DNA of 64,000 nucleotides from Salmonella enterica subsp. enterica serovar Choleraesuis. GTDB lineage: Bacteria; Pseudomonadota; Gammaproteobacteria; Enterobacterales; Enterobacteriaceae. Under the pieces are notes generated by a model. That model was not told where the DNA came from, ran no database searches, and worked only from the letters and a program-made list of their open reading frames with translations. Location of the stretch: the NCBI GenBank assembly GCA_022846635.1, contig AP025685.1:1240001-1304000 (forward strand), read 5' to 3'. The translations under genes and the position numbers were made by a program. Of this stretch, positions 48,905 to 59,577 are shown in pieces. Position 1 is the stretch's first letter. Each line of letters starts with the position of its first letter.

Positions 48905-50035
48905 TTACAGCTGGAAATTGCTCAGATCGTCGGTATCGACCACCGAATCGATTTGACCAACCAGATAGGAGCTGACCTCAACTTCCTGTGGAGCCACCTG
49001 CACGTTGTCCGATACCAGCCAGGCATTAATCCATGGAATTGGGTTAGAGCGGGTCTGGAATGGCAGGTCAAGACCGACGGCCTGCATGCGAATATTGGTA
49101 ATGTATTCCACGTACTGGCAGAGAATATCGCGGTTCAGGCCAATCATGGAGCCGTCGCGGAACAGGTAGCTGGCCCAGTCTTTTTCCTGTTGAGCTGCCA
49201 GCACGAACAGGTCGTAGCACTGTTGCTGACACTCTTTAGCCACTTCAGCCATTTCCGGATCGTCTTCACCACTGCGCATCAGGTTTAGCATATGCTGAGT
49301 ACCGGTCAGGTGCAGGGCTTCATCGCGGGCGATCAGACGGATAATCTTGGCGTTTCCTTCCATGAGTTCGCGCTCGGCGAAGGCAAACGAGCAGGCGAAG
49401 CTGACATAGAAACGAATTGCTTCCAGCGCATTAACACTCATCAGGCATAGATAAAGCTGTTTTTTCAGCTCGCGCAGAGAAACGGTGACGGTTTTACCTT
49501 CAACCTGATGCGTACCTTCGCCCAGCAGATGCCAGTAGCTGCTCATCTCAATCAGATCGTCGTAATAGCCGGAGATATCTTTGGCGCGTTTTAAGATTTC
49601 GTCGTTGGTGACGATGTCGTCGAACACCAGCGCCGGATCGTTAACGATATTACGGATGATATGGGTGTAAGAGCGGGAGTGAATCGTCTCTGAGAAAGCC
49701 CAGGTTTCGACCCACGTTTCCAGCTCTGGAATAGAGATCAGCGGTAGCAGCGCAACGTTCGGGCTGCGGCCCTGAATGGAGTCCAGCAGGGTCTGATACT
49801 TTAAGTTGCTCAGGAAGATATGCTTTTCGTGTTCTGGCAGTTTTTGAAAGTCGATACGATCGCGCGAGACATCAACTTCTTCAGGGCGCCAGAAGAAGGA
49901 GAGCTGTTTCTCGATAAGCTTTTCAAAGATATCGTATTTCTGCTGGTCGTAACGAGCCACGTTTACTGGCTGGCCAAAGAACATCGGCTCTTTGAGCTGG
50001 TCATTTTTGGTCTGAGAAAAAGTGGTGTAAGCCAT
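48905..50035 (-). CDS. nrdB: Class Ia ribonucleotide reductase beta subunit
   Basis: A 376-residue R2 protein that houses the di-iron centre and the stable tyrosyl radical. The radical tyrosine is Y123 with the initiator Met counted (Y122 in mature numbering). Iron ligands appear in the conserved [15 protein letters not shown] region, around residue 205, and in [14 protein letters not shown]. The C-terminal [10 protein letters not shown] tail docks onto NrdA. It is near identical to E. coli. A 182-bp structured spacer separates it from nrdA. Confidence 0.97.
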   Translation of the reverse strand: MAYTTFSQTKNDQLKEPMFFGQPVNVARYDQQKYDIFEKLIEKQLSFFWRPEEVDVSRDRIDFQKLPEHEKHIFLSNLKYQTLLDSIQGRSPNVALLPLISIPELETWVETWAFSETIHSRSYTHIIRNIVNDPALVFDDIVTNDEILKRAKDISGYYDDLIEMSSYWHLLGEGTHQVEGKTVTVSLRELKKQLYLCLMSVNALEAIRFYVSFACSFAFAERELMEGNAKIIRLIARDEALHLTGTQHMLNLMRSGEDDPEMAEVAKECQQQCYDLFVLAAQQEKDWASYLFRDGSMIGLNRDILCQYVEYITNIRMQAVGLDLPFQTRSNPIPWINAWLVSDNVQVAPQEVEVSSYLVGQIDSVVDTDDLSNFQL

Positions 50036-50119
50036 GATGGTGTCCTGTAAATGTCAGCGCGGGAAAACCGCCAACATGCCGGTTGCAGGCTGGATGCATG
50101 AACCGACATCAGTAAATGC

Positions 50120-50181
50120 CGGGAAGTCTGGTAGTGACTTCCTGCCGTAATTAACGGCGCTGAACCTCACTGTTCAGCGCC
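50120..50181 (-). promoter_or_regulatory. Two hairpins in the nrdA-nrdB spacer
   Basis: GGAAGTC-N7-GACTTCC (about 50121-50141) and GGCGCTGAAC-ctcact-GTTCAGCGCC (50156-50181) are perfect stems of 7 and 10 bp in the nrdA-nrdB mRNA. Neither has a T tract, so they more likely set relative subunit levels or mRNA ends than terminate. Confidence 0.55.
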
Positions 50182-50217
50182 GGGCCGCTTTTGAGGGCGG
50201 GCAAACGAAAAGACAGG

Positions 50218-52503
50218 TTAGATTTTGCAAGCGCCGCTTTCGCAGCCATCGTCCTGAATAGACGGAGCAAGGTCGTCCTGAGCATCTTCCGCGCCGTCGC
50301 GGGTGTTTTGATAATACAGCGTTTTCACGCCGAATTTGTACGCGGTGAGCAGGTCTTTAAGAAGCTGCTGCATCGGCACTTTACCCGAAGCGAAACGCGA
50401 TGGATCATAGTTGGTGTTGGAGGAGATAGCCTGGTCAATAAACTTCTGCATGATCCCAACCAGTTGCAGATAGCCATCGTTGCCCGGCATATCCCACAGC
50501 AGCTCATATTTATCTTTCAGCTCTTCATAGTCCGGCACAACCTGGCGCAGGATACCGTCTTTCGAGGCTTTGATACTGATATGACCGCGCGGCGGCTCAA
50601 TACCATTGGTCGCGTTAGAGATCTGCGAAGAGGTTTCAGACGGCATCAGCGCTGACAGCGTGGAGTTACGCAGGCCGTGGGCCACGATAGACTCGCGCAG
50701 CTGCTCCCAATCGTAGTGCAGCGGCTCGTTGCTGATGGCATCGAGATCCTTTTTATAGGTATCAATTGGCAAAATGCCCTGGGCATAAGTGGTCTCTTTA
50801 AACCACGGGCAGGCACCTTGTTCTTTAGCCAACTCGTTGGAAGCCTTAAGCAGATAGTACTGGATGGCCTCAAAGGTTTTATGGGTCAGGTTGTTGGCGC
50901 TGCCATCGGAATAGCGCACGCCGTGCTTCGCCAGATAGTAGGCGAAGTTGATAACGCCGATACCCAGGGTACGACGGCCCATAGCGCCGCGTTTAGCCGC
51001 CAGAATTGGGTAGTCCTGATAGTCCAGCAGGGCATCAAGCGCACGCACTGCCAGCACCGCCAGCTCTTCCAGCTCGTCCAGGCTCTTGATAGCGCCCAGG
51101 TTAAACGCCGAAAGAGTACACAGGGCGATTTCGCCGTTTTCGTCGTTAACATCATCCAGCGGTTTAGTCGGCAGCGCGATCTCCAGGCACAGGTTAGACT
51201 GGCGCACCGGAGCGATAGCCGGATCAAACGGGCTATGAGTGTTGCAGTGGTCGACGTTTTGGATGTAGATACGACCAGTCGAGGCGCGCTCCTGCATCAT
51301 CAGCGAGAACAGATCGACCGCTTTAATCTGCTGTTTGCGGATGCTGGCATCCTGTTCATATTTCACATACAGGCGTTCGAACTCATCCTGATCGGCAAAG
51401 AATGCATCGTACAGGCCGGGAACGTCGGATGGGCTAAACAGGGTGATGTCCTGGCCTTTCAGCAGGCGGGTATACATTAGCTTGTTAATTTGTACGCCGT
51501 AATCCATATGGCGGACGCGGTTGCCCTCTACGCCACGGTTGTTTTTCAGCACCAGCAGGCTTTCAACTTCCAGATGCCACATTGGATAGAACAGCGTCGC
51601 CGCACCGCCGCGCACGCCGCCCTGAGAACAGGATTTAACCGCAGTCTGGAAGTGCTTATAGAACGGAATGCAGCCGGTATGGAATGCTTCACCGCCGCGA
51701 ATTGGGCTGCCAAGTGCGCGGATACGACCGGCGTTGATACCGATACCGGCGCGTTGGGATACATATTTCACAATCGCGCTGGAGGTGGCGTTAATAGAAT
51801 CCAGGCTATCGCCGCACTCAATCAGTACGCAGGAGCTAAACTGGCGGGTTGGGGTACGCACCCCTGACATAATTGGCGTCGGCAGTGAGATCTTGAATGT
51901 CGAAACCGCATCGTAGAAACGTTTAACGTAATCGAGGCGGGTCGCTTTTGGATAGCCGGAGAACAGGCAGGCGGCCACCAGCACATACAGGAACTGGGCG
52001 CTTTCGTAGATTTCGCCTGTTACGCGGTTTTGAGCCAGGTATTTCCCTTCCAGCTGCTTAACCGCAGCATAGGAGAAGTTCATATCACGCCAGTGGTCGA
52101 TAAACTCGTCCATTTGGGCAAACTCTTCCTGGGTGTAATCTTCCAGCAGGTGATGGTCGTATTTACCCAGCTCAACCATTTTTACTACGTGGTCATAAAG
52201 CTTTGGCGGTTCAAACTGGCCATATGCCTTTTTACGCAGATGGAAAATGGCCAGGCGCGCGGCCATGTACTGATAGTCAGGCGATTCGCGAGAAATAAGA
52301 TCGGCCGCAGCCTTGATAACCGTTTCGTGAATATCTGAGGTCTTAATCCCATCATAAAACTGGATATGAGAGCGCAGTTCGACCTGTGAAACCGAGACGT
52401 TATTAAGCCCTTCCGCAGCCCAGTCGAGCACGCGGTGGATTTTATCCAGATTGATACGTTCAGTGCGGCCGTCGCGTTTTGTCACCAGCAGACTCTGATT
52501 CAT
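50218..52503 (-). CDS. nrdA: Class Ia ribonucleotide reductase alpha subunit
   Basis: A 761-residue catalytic R1 protein that reduces ribonucleoside diphosphates. The N-terminal ATP-cone (about residues 1-95) gives overall activity control. Active-site C225 (FSSCVLIE), the NLCLE segment with C439 and E441, and C462 (IALCTLSAF) are present. The C-terminal redox pair is C754 and C759 (DDGCESGACKI). Length equals E. coli. The promoter region has DnaA and NrdR-like sites. Confidence 0.97.
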   Translation of the reverse strand: MNQSLLVTKRDGRTERINLDKIHRVLDWAAEGLNNVSVSQVELRSHIQFYDGIKTSDIHETVIKAAADLISRESPDYQYMAARLAIFHLRKKAYGQFEPPKLYDHVVKMVELGKYDHHLLEDYTQEEFAQMDEFIDHWRDMNFSYAAVKQLEGKYLAQNRVTGEIYESAQFLYVLVAACLFSGYPKATRLDYVKRFYDAVSTFKISLPTPIMSGVRTPTRQFSSCVLIECGDSLDSINATSSAIVKYVSQRAGIGINAGRIRALGSPIRGGEAFHTGCIPFYKHFQTAVKSCSQGGVRGGAATLFYPMWHLEVESLLVLKNNRGVEGNRVRHMDYGVQINKLMYTRLLKGQDITLFSPSDVPGLYDAFFADQDEFERLYVKYEQDASIRKQQIKAVDLFSLMMQERASTGRIYIQNVDHCNTHSPFDPAIAPVRQSNLCLEIALPTKPLDDVNDENGEIALCTLSAFNLGAIKSLDELEELAVLAVRALDALLDYQDYPILAAKRGAMGRRTLGIGVINFAYYLAKHGVRYSDGSANNLTHKTFEAIQYYLLKASNELAKEQGACPWFKETTYAQGILPIDTYKKDLDAISNEPLHYDWEQLRESIVAHGLRNSTLSALMPSETSSQISNATNGIEPPRGHISIKASKDGILRQVVPDYEELKDKYELLWDMPGNDGYLQLVGIMQKFIDQAISSNTNYDPSRFASGKVPMQQLLKDLLTAYKFGVKTLYYQNTRDGAEDAQDDLAPSIQDDGCESGACKI

Positions 52504-52542
52504 ATGGGATATACCTGTCCGTGAATGAATGTATCCCCCATG

Positions 52543-52582
52543 TTATCCACAATGTTAAACCTGTGATTAACATTGTGGATAA
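52543..52582. promoter_or_regulatory. Two inverted DnaA boxes in a 40-bp dyad, nrdA promoter
   Basis: Perfect dyad: TTATCCACAATGTTAA - 8 bp - TTAACATTGTGGATAA. Each arm begins with the consensus DnaA box (TTATCCACA at 52543-52551; TGTGGATAA at 52574-52582). DnaA is known to regulate nrdAB in E. coli, linking dNTP supply to replication initiation. Confidence 0.85.
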
Positions 52583-52630
52583 TTACTATATGTAGGGGGT
52601 CATGGTTAAGTGAATCACAATATGATGAGT
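52583..52630. promoter_or_regulatory. Paired NrdR-like boxes upstream of nrdA
   Basis: CTATATGTAG (core 52586-52595) closely fits the NrdR box core CWATATWTWG. CAATATGATG (52618-52627) is a weaker match. The cores are 32 bp apart, about three helical turns, the known spacing for NrdR pairs. They sit beyond the DnaA dyad relative to nrdA. Confidence 0.6.
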
Positions 52631-52798
52631 ATTCTAGACGCTACTGAGGTTAGAACAAGTATTGATTTTGAGTTGAAATTGAGATCTCATGAGCCGTGAA
52701 TTGTAAAAATCCACGTTCGACAAGGCCCTGAGGGGATGTCAAGTTTTAGGAAAAAAATAAGAAATTTGATCGAGTGCTGGTTTCTTAATCCGATAAGG

Positions 52799-52829
52799 AA
52801 ATTGCGCAATATGATATTGCGCAATTTTT
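52799..52829. terminator. Strong dyad terminator downstream of ubiG
   Basis: Perfect 13-bp stem AAATTGCGCAATA / TATTGCGCAATTT with a 3-nt loop. The T tract follows on the + strand (TTTTT); on the - strand used by ubiG the tail is TTTCCTT. It probably ends ubiG transcripts 30 bp past the stop. Confidence 0.7.
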
Positions 52830-52858
52830 GTATTCCTGATGATAAAAAGTACTTATCT

Positions 52859-53584
52859 TCAGCCGCGATTTTCGGTGTGAACCATATAATTCACATCGAC
52901 CCCTGGAGCCAGGCGGAAGTGATTAGTAAGCGGGTTATAGTGCAGGCCTATCATATGGCGGGTTGCCAGCCCGGTACCGTCCACCCAGCCCAGTAATTCC
53001 GCCGGTTTAATAAATTTTTTCACATCGTGAGTGCCCTTCGGCACCATGCGTAGCAGGTACTCCGCACCCACCACGGCGAACAGCCAGGATTTGCCATTAC
53101 GGTTAAGCGTAGAGAAGAAGACATGGCCGCCAGGTTTTACCAGCCGGGCGCAGGCTTCCACCACCGATTGCGGGTCGGGGACGTGCTCCAGCATTTCCAT
53201 GCAGGTCACTACATCGTAACCGGCAGGGTGCAGGCTGGCATGCTCCTCAACGGTTTGCTGAACGTAATCAACTTTTATTCCGCTTTCCAGCGAGTGCAGA
53301 CGCGCTACAGTCAATGGTTCGGCGCCCATATCCAGCCCGGTGACATTTGCGCCTTCCCGGGCCATGCTTTCGCTGAGAATGCCGCCACCGCAGCCGACAT
53401 CCAGCACTTTTTTACCGAACAGCCCGCCACAGCGAGTGTTGATATAGTCCAGACGCAGAGGATTGATGCGATGCAGCGGCTTAAACTCACCTTCGGTATC
53501 CCACCAACGGGAGGCCACCGCTTCAAATTTAGCTATTTCTTCCTTGTCGACGTTCTGGTGCTTGGATGTTTGCTCGGCGTTCAT
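52859..53584 (-). CDS. ubiG: Ubiquinone O-methyltransferase UbiG
   Basis: A 241-residue SAM-dependent methyltransferase performing both O-methylations of ubiquinone synthesis. SAM motif I is VLDVGCGGG (about 61-69), followed by the acidic GLDMG (about 83-87). An amphipathic segment near residues 165-190 ([21 protein letters not shown]) matches the membrane-interacting region of E. coli UbiG. The start ATG 53584 follows AAGGAGTGA; the frame extending to 53812 has no family support. It is divergent from gyrA. Confidence 0.96.
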   Translation of the reverse strand: MNAEQTSKHQNVDKEEIAKFEAVASRWWDTEGEFKPLHRINPLRLDYINTRCGGLFGKKVLDVGCGGGILSESMAREGANVTGLDMGAEPLTVARLHSLESGIKVDYVQQTVEEHASLHPAGYDVVTCMEMLEHVPDPQSVVEACARLVKPGGHVFFSTLNRNGKSWLFAVVGAEYLLRMVPKGTHDVKKFIKPAELLGWVDGTGLATRHMIGLHYNPLTNHFRLAPGVDVNYMVHTENRG

Positions 53585-53778
53585 CGAAAAATCACTCCTT
53601 AGGTGGTGAGCGGCGAGTATATCAGGCGTGTTAACGGAAAGGGATGCCCACGCATGCTGGCGACACTTTCCGGCTTCCAGCCACTGGCAACGGCAGGCCG
53701 CATTCGCCGGGGCATCATCATGATGAAATACCCGTATTTTAGCCGCTATCTCTTTTACCCGTTCATGCACGATTGTGA

Positions 53779-53784
53779 TATAAT
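53779..53784 (+). promoter_or_regulatory. gyrA promoter -10
   Basis: Perfect TATAAT 45 bp before the gyrA ATG. The -35 (TTACCC at 53755-53760, 18-bp spacing) is weak, as expected for a supercoiling-sensitive gyrase promoter. Confidence 0.6.
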
Positions 53785-53828
53785 TTCCGACCTTTGAATC
53801 CGGGATACACAAGAGGGATAGCGGTTAC

Positions 53829-56465
53829 ATGAGCGACCTTGCCAGAGAAATTACACCGGTCAACATTGAGGAAGAGCTGAAAAGCTCCTATCTGGATTAT
53901 GCGATGTCGGTCATTGTTGGCCGTGCGCTGCCGGATGTCCGAGATGGTCTGAAACCGGTTCACCGTCGCGTACTTTACGCCATGAACGTATTGGGCAACG
54001 ACTGGAACAAAGCCTATAAGAAATCCGCCCGTGTCGTTGGTGACGTAATCGGTAAATACCATCCTCATGGTGATTCTGCGGTTTATGACACTATTGTCCG
54101 TATGGCCCAGCCATTCTCGCTGCGCTATACCCTGGTCGACGGCCAGGGGAACTTCGGTTCTATCGACGGTGACTCCGCCGCAGCAATGCGTTATACCGAG
54201 ATCCGCCTCGCGAAGATTTCCCACGAGCTGATGGCAGACCTGGAAAAAGAAACCGTGGATTTCGTCGAGAACTACGACGGCACGGAACACATTCCAGACG
54301 TTATGCCGACCAGAATTCCTAACCTGCTGGTTAACGGTTCATCCGGTATCGCCGTAGGTATGGCGACCAACATTCCGCCGCATAACCTGACTGAGGTTAT
54401 CAACGGCTGCCTGGCTTATATGGATGATGAAGACATCAGCGTCGAAGGGCTGATGGAACACATTCCGGGGCCAGACTTCCCAACGGCAGCGATCATTAAT
54501 GGTCGTCGCGGTATCGAAGAGGCTTATCGTACCGGTCGCGGTAAAATTTATATCCGCGCTCGCGCCGAAGTTGAAGCCGATGCCAAAACCGGTCGTGAAA
54601 CGATTATCGTTCACGAAATTCCGTACCAGGTGAACAAAGCTCGCCTGATCGAGAAAATCGCCGAGCTGGTCAAAGATAAACGCGTTGAAGGTATCAGCGC
54701 CCTGCGCGATGAGTCCGATAAAGACGGGATGCGTATCGTCATCGAAATCAAACGCGATGCGGTGGGCGAGGTGGTTCTGAACAACCTTTACTCCCAGACT
54801 CAGCTCCAGGTTTCCTTCGGTATCAATATGGTGGCCCTGCACCACGGCCAGCCGAAGATAATGAACCTGAAGGATATTATCTCTGCGTTTATTCGTCACC
54901 GCCGTGAGGTTGTGACCCGTCGCACTATCTTCGAACTGCGCAAGGCTCGCGAGCGCGCGCATATCCTCGAAGGTCTGGCGATTGCGCTGGCGAACATCGA
55001 TCCTATTATCGAGCTGATTCGTCAGGCTCCGTCTCCGGCTGAAGCGAAAGCAGGCCTTATCGCTAAAGCCTGGGAGCTGGGTACGGTTTCCGCCATGCTG
55101 GAACGTGCCGGTGATGACGCCGCGCGTCCTGAGTGGCTGGAGCCAGAGTTCGGGATCCGCGACGGCAAATATCACCTCACCGAGCAGCAGGCTCAGGCTA
55201 TTTTGGATCTGCGTTTGCAGAAACTGACCGGCATGGAGCACGAGAAGCTGCTGGATGAGTACAAGCAGCTGCTGGAACTGATTGCCGAATTACTGCACAT
55301 CCTGGGCAGCGCTGAACGCCTGATGGAAGTTATCCGCGAAGAGATGGAACTGATTCGCGAGCAGTTTGGCGACCAGCGTCGCACCGAGATCACCGCTAAC
55401 ACCGCCGATATCAACATTGAAGACCTGATTACTCAGGAAGATGTTGTGGTAACGCTGTCTCATCAGGGGTACGTCAAGTACCAGCCTCTGTCTGACTACG
55501 AAGCCCAGCGTCGCGGTGGTAAAGGGAAATCTGCAGCACGTATTAAAGAAGAAGACTTTATCGACCGCCTGCTGGTGGCCAATACTCACGACACCATTCT
55601 GTGCTTCTCCAGCCGTGGTCGTCTGTACTGGATGAAGGTTTACCAGCTGCCGGAAGCGAGCCGTGGCGCGCGCGGTCGTCCTATCGTGAACCTGCTGCCT
55701 CTGGAGCAGGATGAGCGTATTACCGCAATTCTGCCGGTACGCGAATACGAAGAGGGCGTAAACGTCTTTATGGCTACCGCTAGCGGTACCGTGAAGAAAA
55801 CTGCGCTGACTGAGTTTAGCCGTCCGCGTAGCGCAGGTATCATCGCCGTTAACCTTAACGAAGGCGATGAGCTGATTGGCGTTGACCTGACTCGTCAGGA
55901 CGATGAAGTTATGCTGTTCTCTGCGCTGGGTAAAGTCGTGCGCTTCCGTCAGGATGCGGTACGTGCCATGGGTCGTACTGCGACCGGTGTGCGCGGTATT
56001 CGCCTGACCGAAACCGACAGCGTTGTCTCCCTCATCGTTCCTCAGGGCGATGGTGCAGTACTGACCGTGACTCAGAACGGCTATGGTAAACGTACCAGCC
56101 TGTCTGAGTATCCGACTAAATCGCGCGCCACTCAGGGGGTTATCTCCATTAAAGTGACCGAGCGTAACGGTAATGTTGTTGGTGCGGTGCAGGTAGATGA
56201 CTGCGACCAGATTATGATGATTACCGATGCCGGAACCCTGGTTCGTACCCGCGTATCGGAAGTTAGCATTGTTGGCCGTAACACTCAGGGTGTGATTCTT
56301 ATCCGTACGGCGGAAGATGAGCACGTTGTTGGTCTGCAGCGCGTCGCCGAACCGGTTGATGACGAAGAGCTGGACAGCATCGACGGCAGCGCCGCAGAAG
56401 GTGATGAAGACATCGCACCAGAAGCGGAAAGCGATGATGATGCTGCGGATGATGCAGACGAGTAA
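53829..56465 (+). CDS. gyrA: DNA gyrase subunit A
   Basis: An 878-residue type II topoisomerase subunit. The catalytic tyrosine is Y122 (AMRYTEIRL). The quinolone-resistance region reads S83 and D87, the susceptible residues, with A84 also unchanged. The breakage-reunion domain covers about residues 1-520. The C-terminal beta-pinwheel holds the GyrA box (QRRGGKG, about 560), and an acidic tail follows 840. The ATG is served by AGAGGG. E. coli has atoSC and ato genes between gyrA and rcsC; here the next gene is rcsC. Confidence 0.98.
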   Translation: MSDLAREITPVNIEEELKSSYLDYAMSVIVGRALPDVRDGLKPVHRRVLYAMNVLGNDWNKAYKKSARVVGDVIGKYHPHGDSAVYDTIVRMAQPFSLRYTLVDGQGNFGSIDGDSAAAMRYTEIRLAKISHELMADLEKETVDFVENYDGTEHIPDVMPTRIPNLLVNGSSGIAVGMATNIPPHNLTEVINGCLAYMDDEDISVEGLMEHIPGPDFPTAAIINGRRGIEEAYRTGRGKIYIRARAEVEADAKTGRETIIVHEIPYQVNKARLIEKIAELVKDKRVEGISALRDESDKDGMRIVIEIKRDAVGEVVLNNLYSQTQLQVSFGINMVALHHGQPKIMNLKDIISAFIRHRREVVTRRTIFELRKARERAHILEGLAIALANIDPIIELIRQAPSPAEAKAGLIAKAWELGTVSAMLERAGDDAARPEWLEPEFGIRDGKYHLTEQQAQAILDLRLQKLTGMEHEKLLDEYKQLLELIAELLHILGSAERLMEVIREEMELIREQFGDQRRTEITANTADINIEDLITQEDVVVTLSHQGYVKYQPLSDYEAQRRGGKGKSAARIKEEDFIDRLLVANTHDTILCFSSRGRLYWMKVYQLPEASRGARGRPIVNLLPLEQDERITAILPVREYEEGVNVFMATASGTVKKTALTEFSRPRSAGIIAVNLNEGDELIGVDLTRQDDEVMLFSALGKVVRFRQDAVRAMGRTATGVRGIRLTETDSVVSLIVPQGDGAVLTVTQNGYGKRTSLSEYPTKSRATQGVISIKVTERNGNVVGAVQVDDCDQIMMITDAGTLVRTRVSEVSIVGRNTQGVILIRTAEDEHVVGLQRVAEPVDDEELDSIDGSAAEGDEDIAPEAESDDDAADDADE

Positions 56466-56526
56466 TCTGCCAGCATCACGCTAGCAAGCGGCCAGCGGCG
56501 GTGACGCCAGGCCGCAACTCCTTCTG

Positions 56527-56553
56527 AAAGGGCCGGTTCTCCGGCCCTTTTTT
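56527..56553 (+). terminator. Rho-independent terminator after gyrA
   Basis: Perfect 10-bp stem AAAGGGCCGG / CCGGCCCTTT with a TTCT loop and T tract. Confidence 0.92.
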
Positions 56554-56662
56554 GCTGTTAGTCTTAAACCGCTCCTTTCGGGGCCGGTCTTTTACTTGTT
56601 CTAATTGCCCGCAGCGTTATTTATCGTTACCTTAAGGCATCATTTTCAGTGAATACAACTCT

Positions 56663-59539
56663 ATGGCTCGCAGTGCCACCTTGAAACATTTTGTCTCTTT
56701 CCACGCCACCCTCAAGGTGTCGCGTTATATGTTCCGGGCGCTGGCGCTGGTTACCTGGCTGTTTATCGCTCTGGTATCGGTGTTTTACATCGTTAACGTG
56801 TTGCACAGCCGGGAAGCCGATATTCGTCAGGAATTTGCGGCCAGTTTCGACCAGGCCCAGCGCTATATCCAGCGCACAGCCGATGTGGTGAAAGAGCTGC
56901 GCTATATCGCTGAAAACCGCTTGAGCAGTGATGGTCGCGCGCTGCCCAAATTACCTGCAGATGATGACGATACTCCCTCGACGCCAGATTTTTCTCCGCT
57001 ATTTCCCGGTGAGAACTGTGATATTCAAACCCGTTCATGGCACGGCTCGTTGCAGTCCCTGGCCTGGTTTATCCGCTATTGGCGCGATAATTTCTCTGCC
57101 TCTTACGATCTGAACCGGGTCTTTCTTATCGATAGCCAAAGCCAGTGTGTAGCCGATTTCGGCCTGCGTAATATGCCGCTGGAGCGGGAAAGTACCCGCC
57201 AGGTTCTGCACGATCGCATTTTGAAATATCGCAATATGCCCATTGATGAGCGTAGCGGCAGCCTGTACTGGATAAGCCCCGGCCCGCGCCCTGGTATGGG
57301 GTATTTCTATGCGCTGACCCCGGTTTATCTCAGCGGCAACCAGCAGGCGATGTTGGGTATTGAACAGACTATCCGCATGGATAACTTTATGACCCCAGGC
57401 TCGCTACCGATAGGCATCACATTATTTGATGATAACGGTCAACGATTGCTGTCGATGACGGGCGGCGCGGCGCCGATCGACGCTGATGCGCACTGGATGC
57501 AGGAGCGTTCGTGGTTTGGTTATTCGTCAGGTTTTAAAGCGCTCATCATGAAAAAAAGCCTGCCGCCATCATCGCTTAACGTCGTTTATTCGGTGCCGGT
57601 AGATATTGTTCTTGAGCGGGTGCGGATGCTTATTCTCAATGCCGTGCTGCTTAACCTGATAGCTGCTGCTTTACTATTTACCCTGGTACGTATGTACGAG
57701 CGCCGGATCCTGATTCCAGCCGAGCGCGATGCTCAGCGTCTTGGGGAGCACGAGCAGTTCAACCGTAAAATCGTTGCGTCGGCACCGGTCGGGATCTGTA
57801 TTCTTCGCACGCTGGACGGTACTAATATCCTTAGTAACGAACTGGCGCACAATTACCTGAATATGCTGACCCATGAAGACCGCCAGCGGCTGACAAAACT
57901 TATCAGCGACCAGCAGGTCAATGTGGTCGATGTTTTGACCAGCAATAATACCCATCTGCAAATTAGCTTCGTTCACTCCCGTTATCGCAACGAAAACGTG
58001 GCTATCTGTGTGCTGGTGGATGTAAGCGCCCGCGTGAAAATGGAAGAGTCGTTGCAGGGGATGGCGCAGGCAGCCGAGCAGGCCAGTCAGTCAAAATCGA
58101 TGTTCCTCGCAACCGTCAGCCATGAGCTGCGCACGCCGCTTTACGGGATTATCGGTAACCTGGATCTGTTGCAGACTAAAGAGCTGCCTAAAGGGGTAGA
58201 CCGCCTGGTTACCGCGATGCATAACTCTTCAAGCCTGCTGTTAAAGATTATCAGCGATATTCTCGACTTCTCGAAAATAGAATCTGAGCAGTTGAAAATA
58301 GAGCCACGTCCTTTTGCGCCTCGTGAAGTTATGAACCATATCGCGGCTAACTATCTGCCGCTGGTTGTGCGTAAGCAACTCGGCCTTTATTGCTTTATCG
58401 AACCAGATGTACCGCAGACCCTGGATGGCGACCCGATGCGCTTGCAGCAGGTTATTTCCAACCTGCTTAGCAACGCCATTAAATTTACTGATGTCGGCTG
58501 CATTATTTTGCATGTGTCGGCAGATGAGTTTTATTTGCGAATTGAAGTGCGCGATACCGGCGTAGGGATTGCCGCTAAGGAAGTGGTGAGGCTTTTCGAC
58601 CCATTCTTCCAGGTGGGTACTGGCGTACAGCGTAACTTCCAGGGTACCGGCCTTGGCCTGGCTATCTGCGAGAAGCTTATCAATATGATGGATGGCGATA
58701 TTGCGGTTGATTCAGAGCCTGGCATGGGCAGTCGTTTCACTATCCGCATTCCGCTTTATCAGGCTTCAGAGCAGGGTAGTGAAGCGGCGTTAAGCGGTAA
58801 AGTATGCCACCTGGCGGTGCGCAACGCATGGCTCAATAGTTACCTGAACCGCTTACTTAAGTACAACAATATTACCGTAGCCGATGCGAGCCTGCTGCCA
58901 GCCCCGGACGATGTATTAATTACCGATCAAGCGCCACCACAAAACTGGCCAGGCCTTGCCTGTATTGAATTTAGCCGCCGCCATATCGGTGCCGCAGTAG
59001 AGCGGGAACCAGGCCACTGGCTGATGAGTGTAGCGGCTGGCTATGAGCTGGCTACCGTATTGGGGCGTATTTACGCAGTGCCTGTGACTGCCGGAAGCAC
59101 CATGCCGCAGCTACCGGTCGCTAATGAAGTTCAGGAGCAGCATGACGATCTGCTGATTCTGGTCGTTGACGATCATCCTATTAACCGTCGGTTGCTGGCC
59201 GATCAGCTGGGATCGCTGGGTTATCAGTGTAAAACTGCGAATGATGGGGTTGATGCTCTGAGCGTGCTGGAGAAACATGCCATCGACATCGTGCTGACGG
59301 ACGTGAACATGCCAAATATGGATGGGTATCGCCTGACGCAACGTATTCGTGAAATGGGCATGACCTTACCGGTTATTGGCGTAACGGCAAATGCTCTGGC
59401 TGAAGAGCGTCAGCGTTGCCTGGAGTCTGGGATGGATAGCTGCCTGTCGAAGCCGGTCACGCTGGACGTTATACGCAGTACTCTTGCCGGGTGGGTGAAA
59501 AAGGTACGCGCCAGCCGGGCTGACGAACAAAAAACCTAA
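56663..59539 (+). CDS. rcsC: Hybrid sensor histidine kinase RcsC
   Basis: A 958-residue hybrid sensor of the Rcs envelope-stress phosphorelay. Two membrane helices (about 23-45 and 325-345) bracket a periplasmic domain. Then come HisKA with H487 (VSHELRTPLYG), the HATPase domain (N, G1 and G2 boxes DTGVGIA, GTGLGLAI), an ABL-like segment, and a C-terminal receiver with D880 (LTDVNMPNMDG). The periplasmic domain and the region before the receiver diverge most from E. coli. The first six residues (MARSAT) have no E. coli counterpart; a TTG at 56681 matches the E. coli start position, so the exact start is uncertain. Confidence 0.95.
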   Translation: MARSATLKHFVSFHATLKVSRYMFRALALVTWLFIALVSVFYIVNVLHSREADIRQEFAASFDQAQRYIQRTADVVKELRYIAENRLSSDGRALPKLPADDDDTPSTPDFSPLFPGENCDIQTRSWHGSLQSLAWFIRYWRDNFSASYDLNRVFLIDSQSQCVADFGLRNMPLERESTRQVLHDRILKYRNMPIDERSGSLYWISPGPRPGMGYFYALTPVYLSGNQQAMLGIEQTIRMDNFMTPGSLPIGITLFDDNGQRLLSMTGGAAPIDADAHWMQERSWFGYSSGFKALIMKKSLPPSSLNVVYSVPVDIVLERVRMLILNAVLLNLIAAALLFTLVRMYERRILIPAERDAQRLGEHEQFNRKIVASAPVGICILRTLDGTNILSNELAHNYLNMLTHEDRQRLTKLISDQQVNVVDVLTSNNTHLQISFVHSRYRNENVAICVLVDVSARVKMEESLQGMAQAAEQASQSKSMFLATVSHELRTPLYGIIGNLDLLQTKELPKGVDRLVTAMHNSSSLLLKIISDILDFSKIESEQLKIEPRPFAPREVMNHIAANYLPLVVRKQLGLYCFIEPDVPQTLDGDPMRLQQVISNLLSNAIKFTDVGCIILHVSADEFYLRIEVRDTGVGIAAKEVVRLFDPFFQVGTGVQRNFQGTGLGLAICEKLINMMDGDIAVDSEPGMGSRFTIRIPLYQASEQGSEAALSGKVCHLAVRNAWLNSYLNRLLKYNNITVADASLLPAPDDVLITDQAPPQNWPGLACIEFSRRHIGAAVEREPGHWLMSVAAGYELATVLGRIYAVPVTAGSTMPQLPVANEVQEQHDDLLILVVDDHPINRRLLADQLGSLGYQCKTANDGVDALSVLEKHAIDIVLTDVNMPNMDGYRLTQRIREMGMTLPVIGVTANALAEERQRCLESGMDSCLSKPVTLDVIRSTLAGWVKKVRASRADEQKT

Positions 59540-59577
59540 GGGTTGGGCAGACAGGAAAAACGGCGGGGAAATAATGC

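Larger units (their letters stand above)
52504..52858. other. nrdA-ubiG intergenic region
   Basis: 355 bp holding the nrdA regulatory sites (52543-52630), an AT-rich stretch without a supportable gene, and the ubiG terminator-like dyad (52799-52829). E. coli K-12 carries the large autotransporter gene yfaL between nrdA and ubiG; nothing of it remains visible here. Confidence 0.6.

Noticed and set aside
53585..53812. N-terminal extension of ubiG to 317 residues, and comparable extensions of glpT (37614), ydcV (43001), ydcS (46108) and rcsB (60316)
   Set aside because: Family length, N-terminal alignment and ribosome-binding sites all support the shorter starts given in the feature list.
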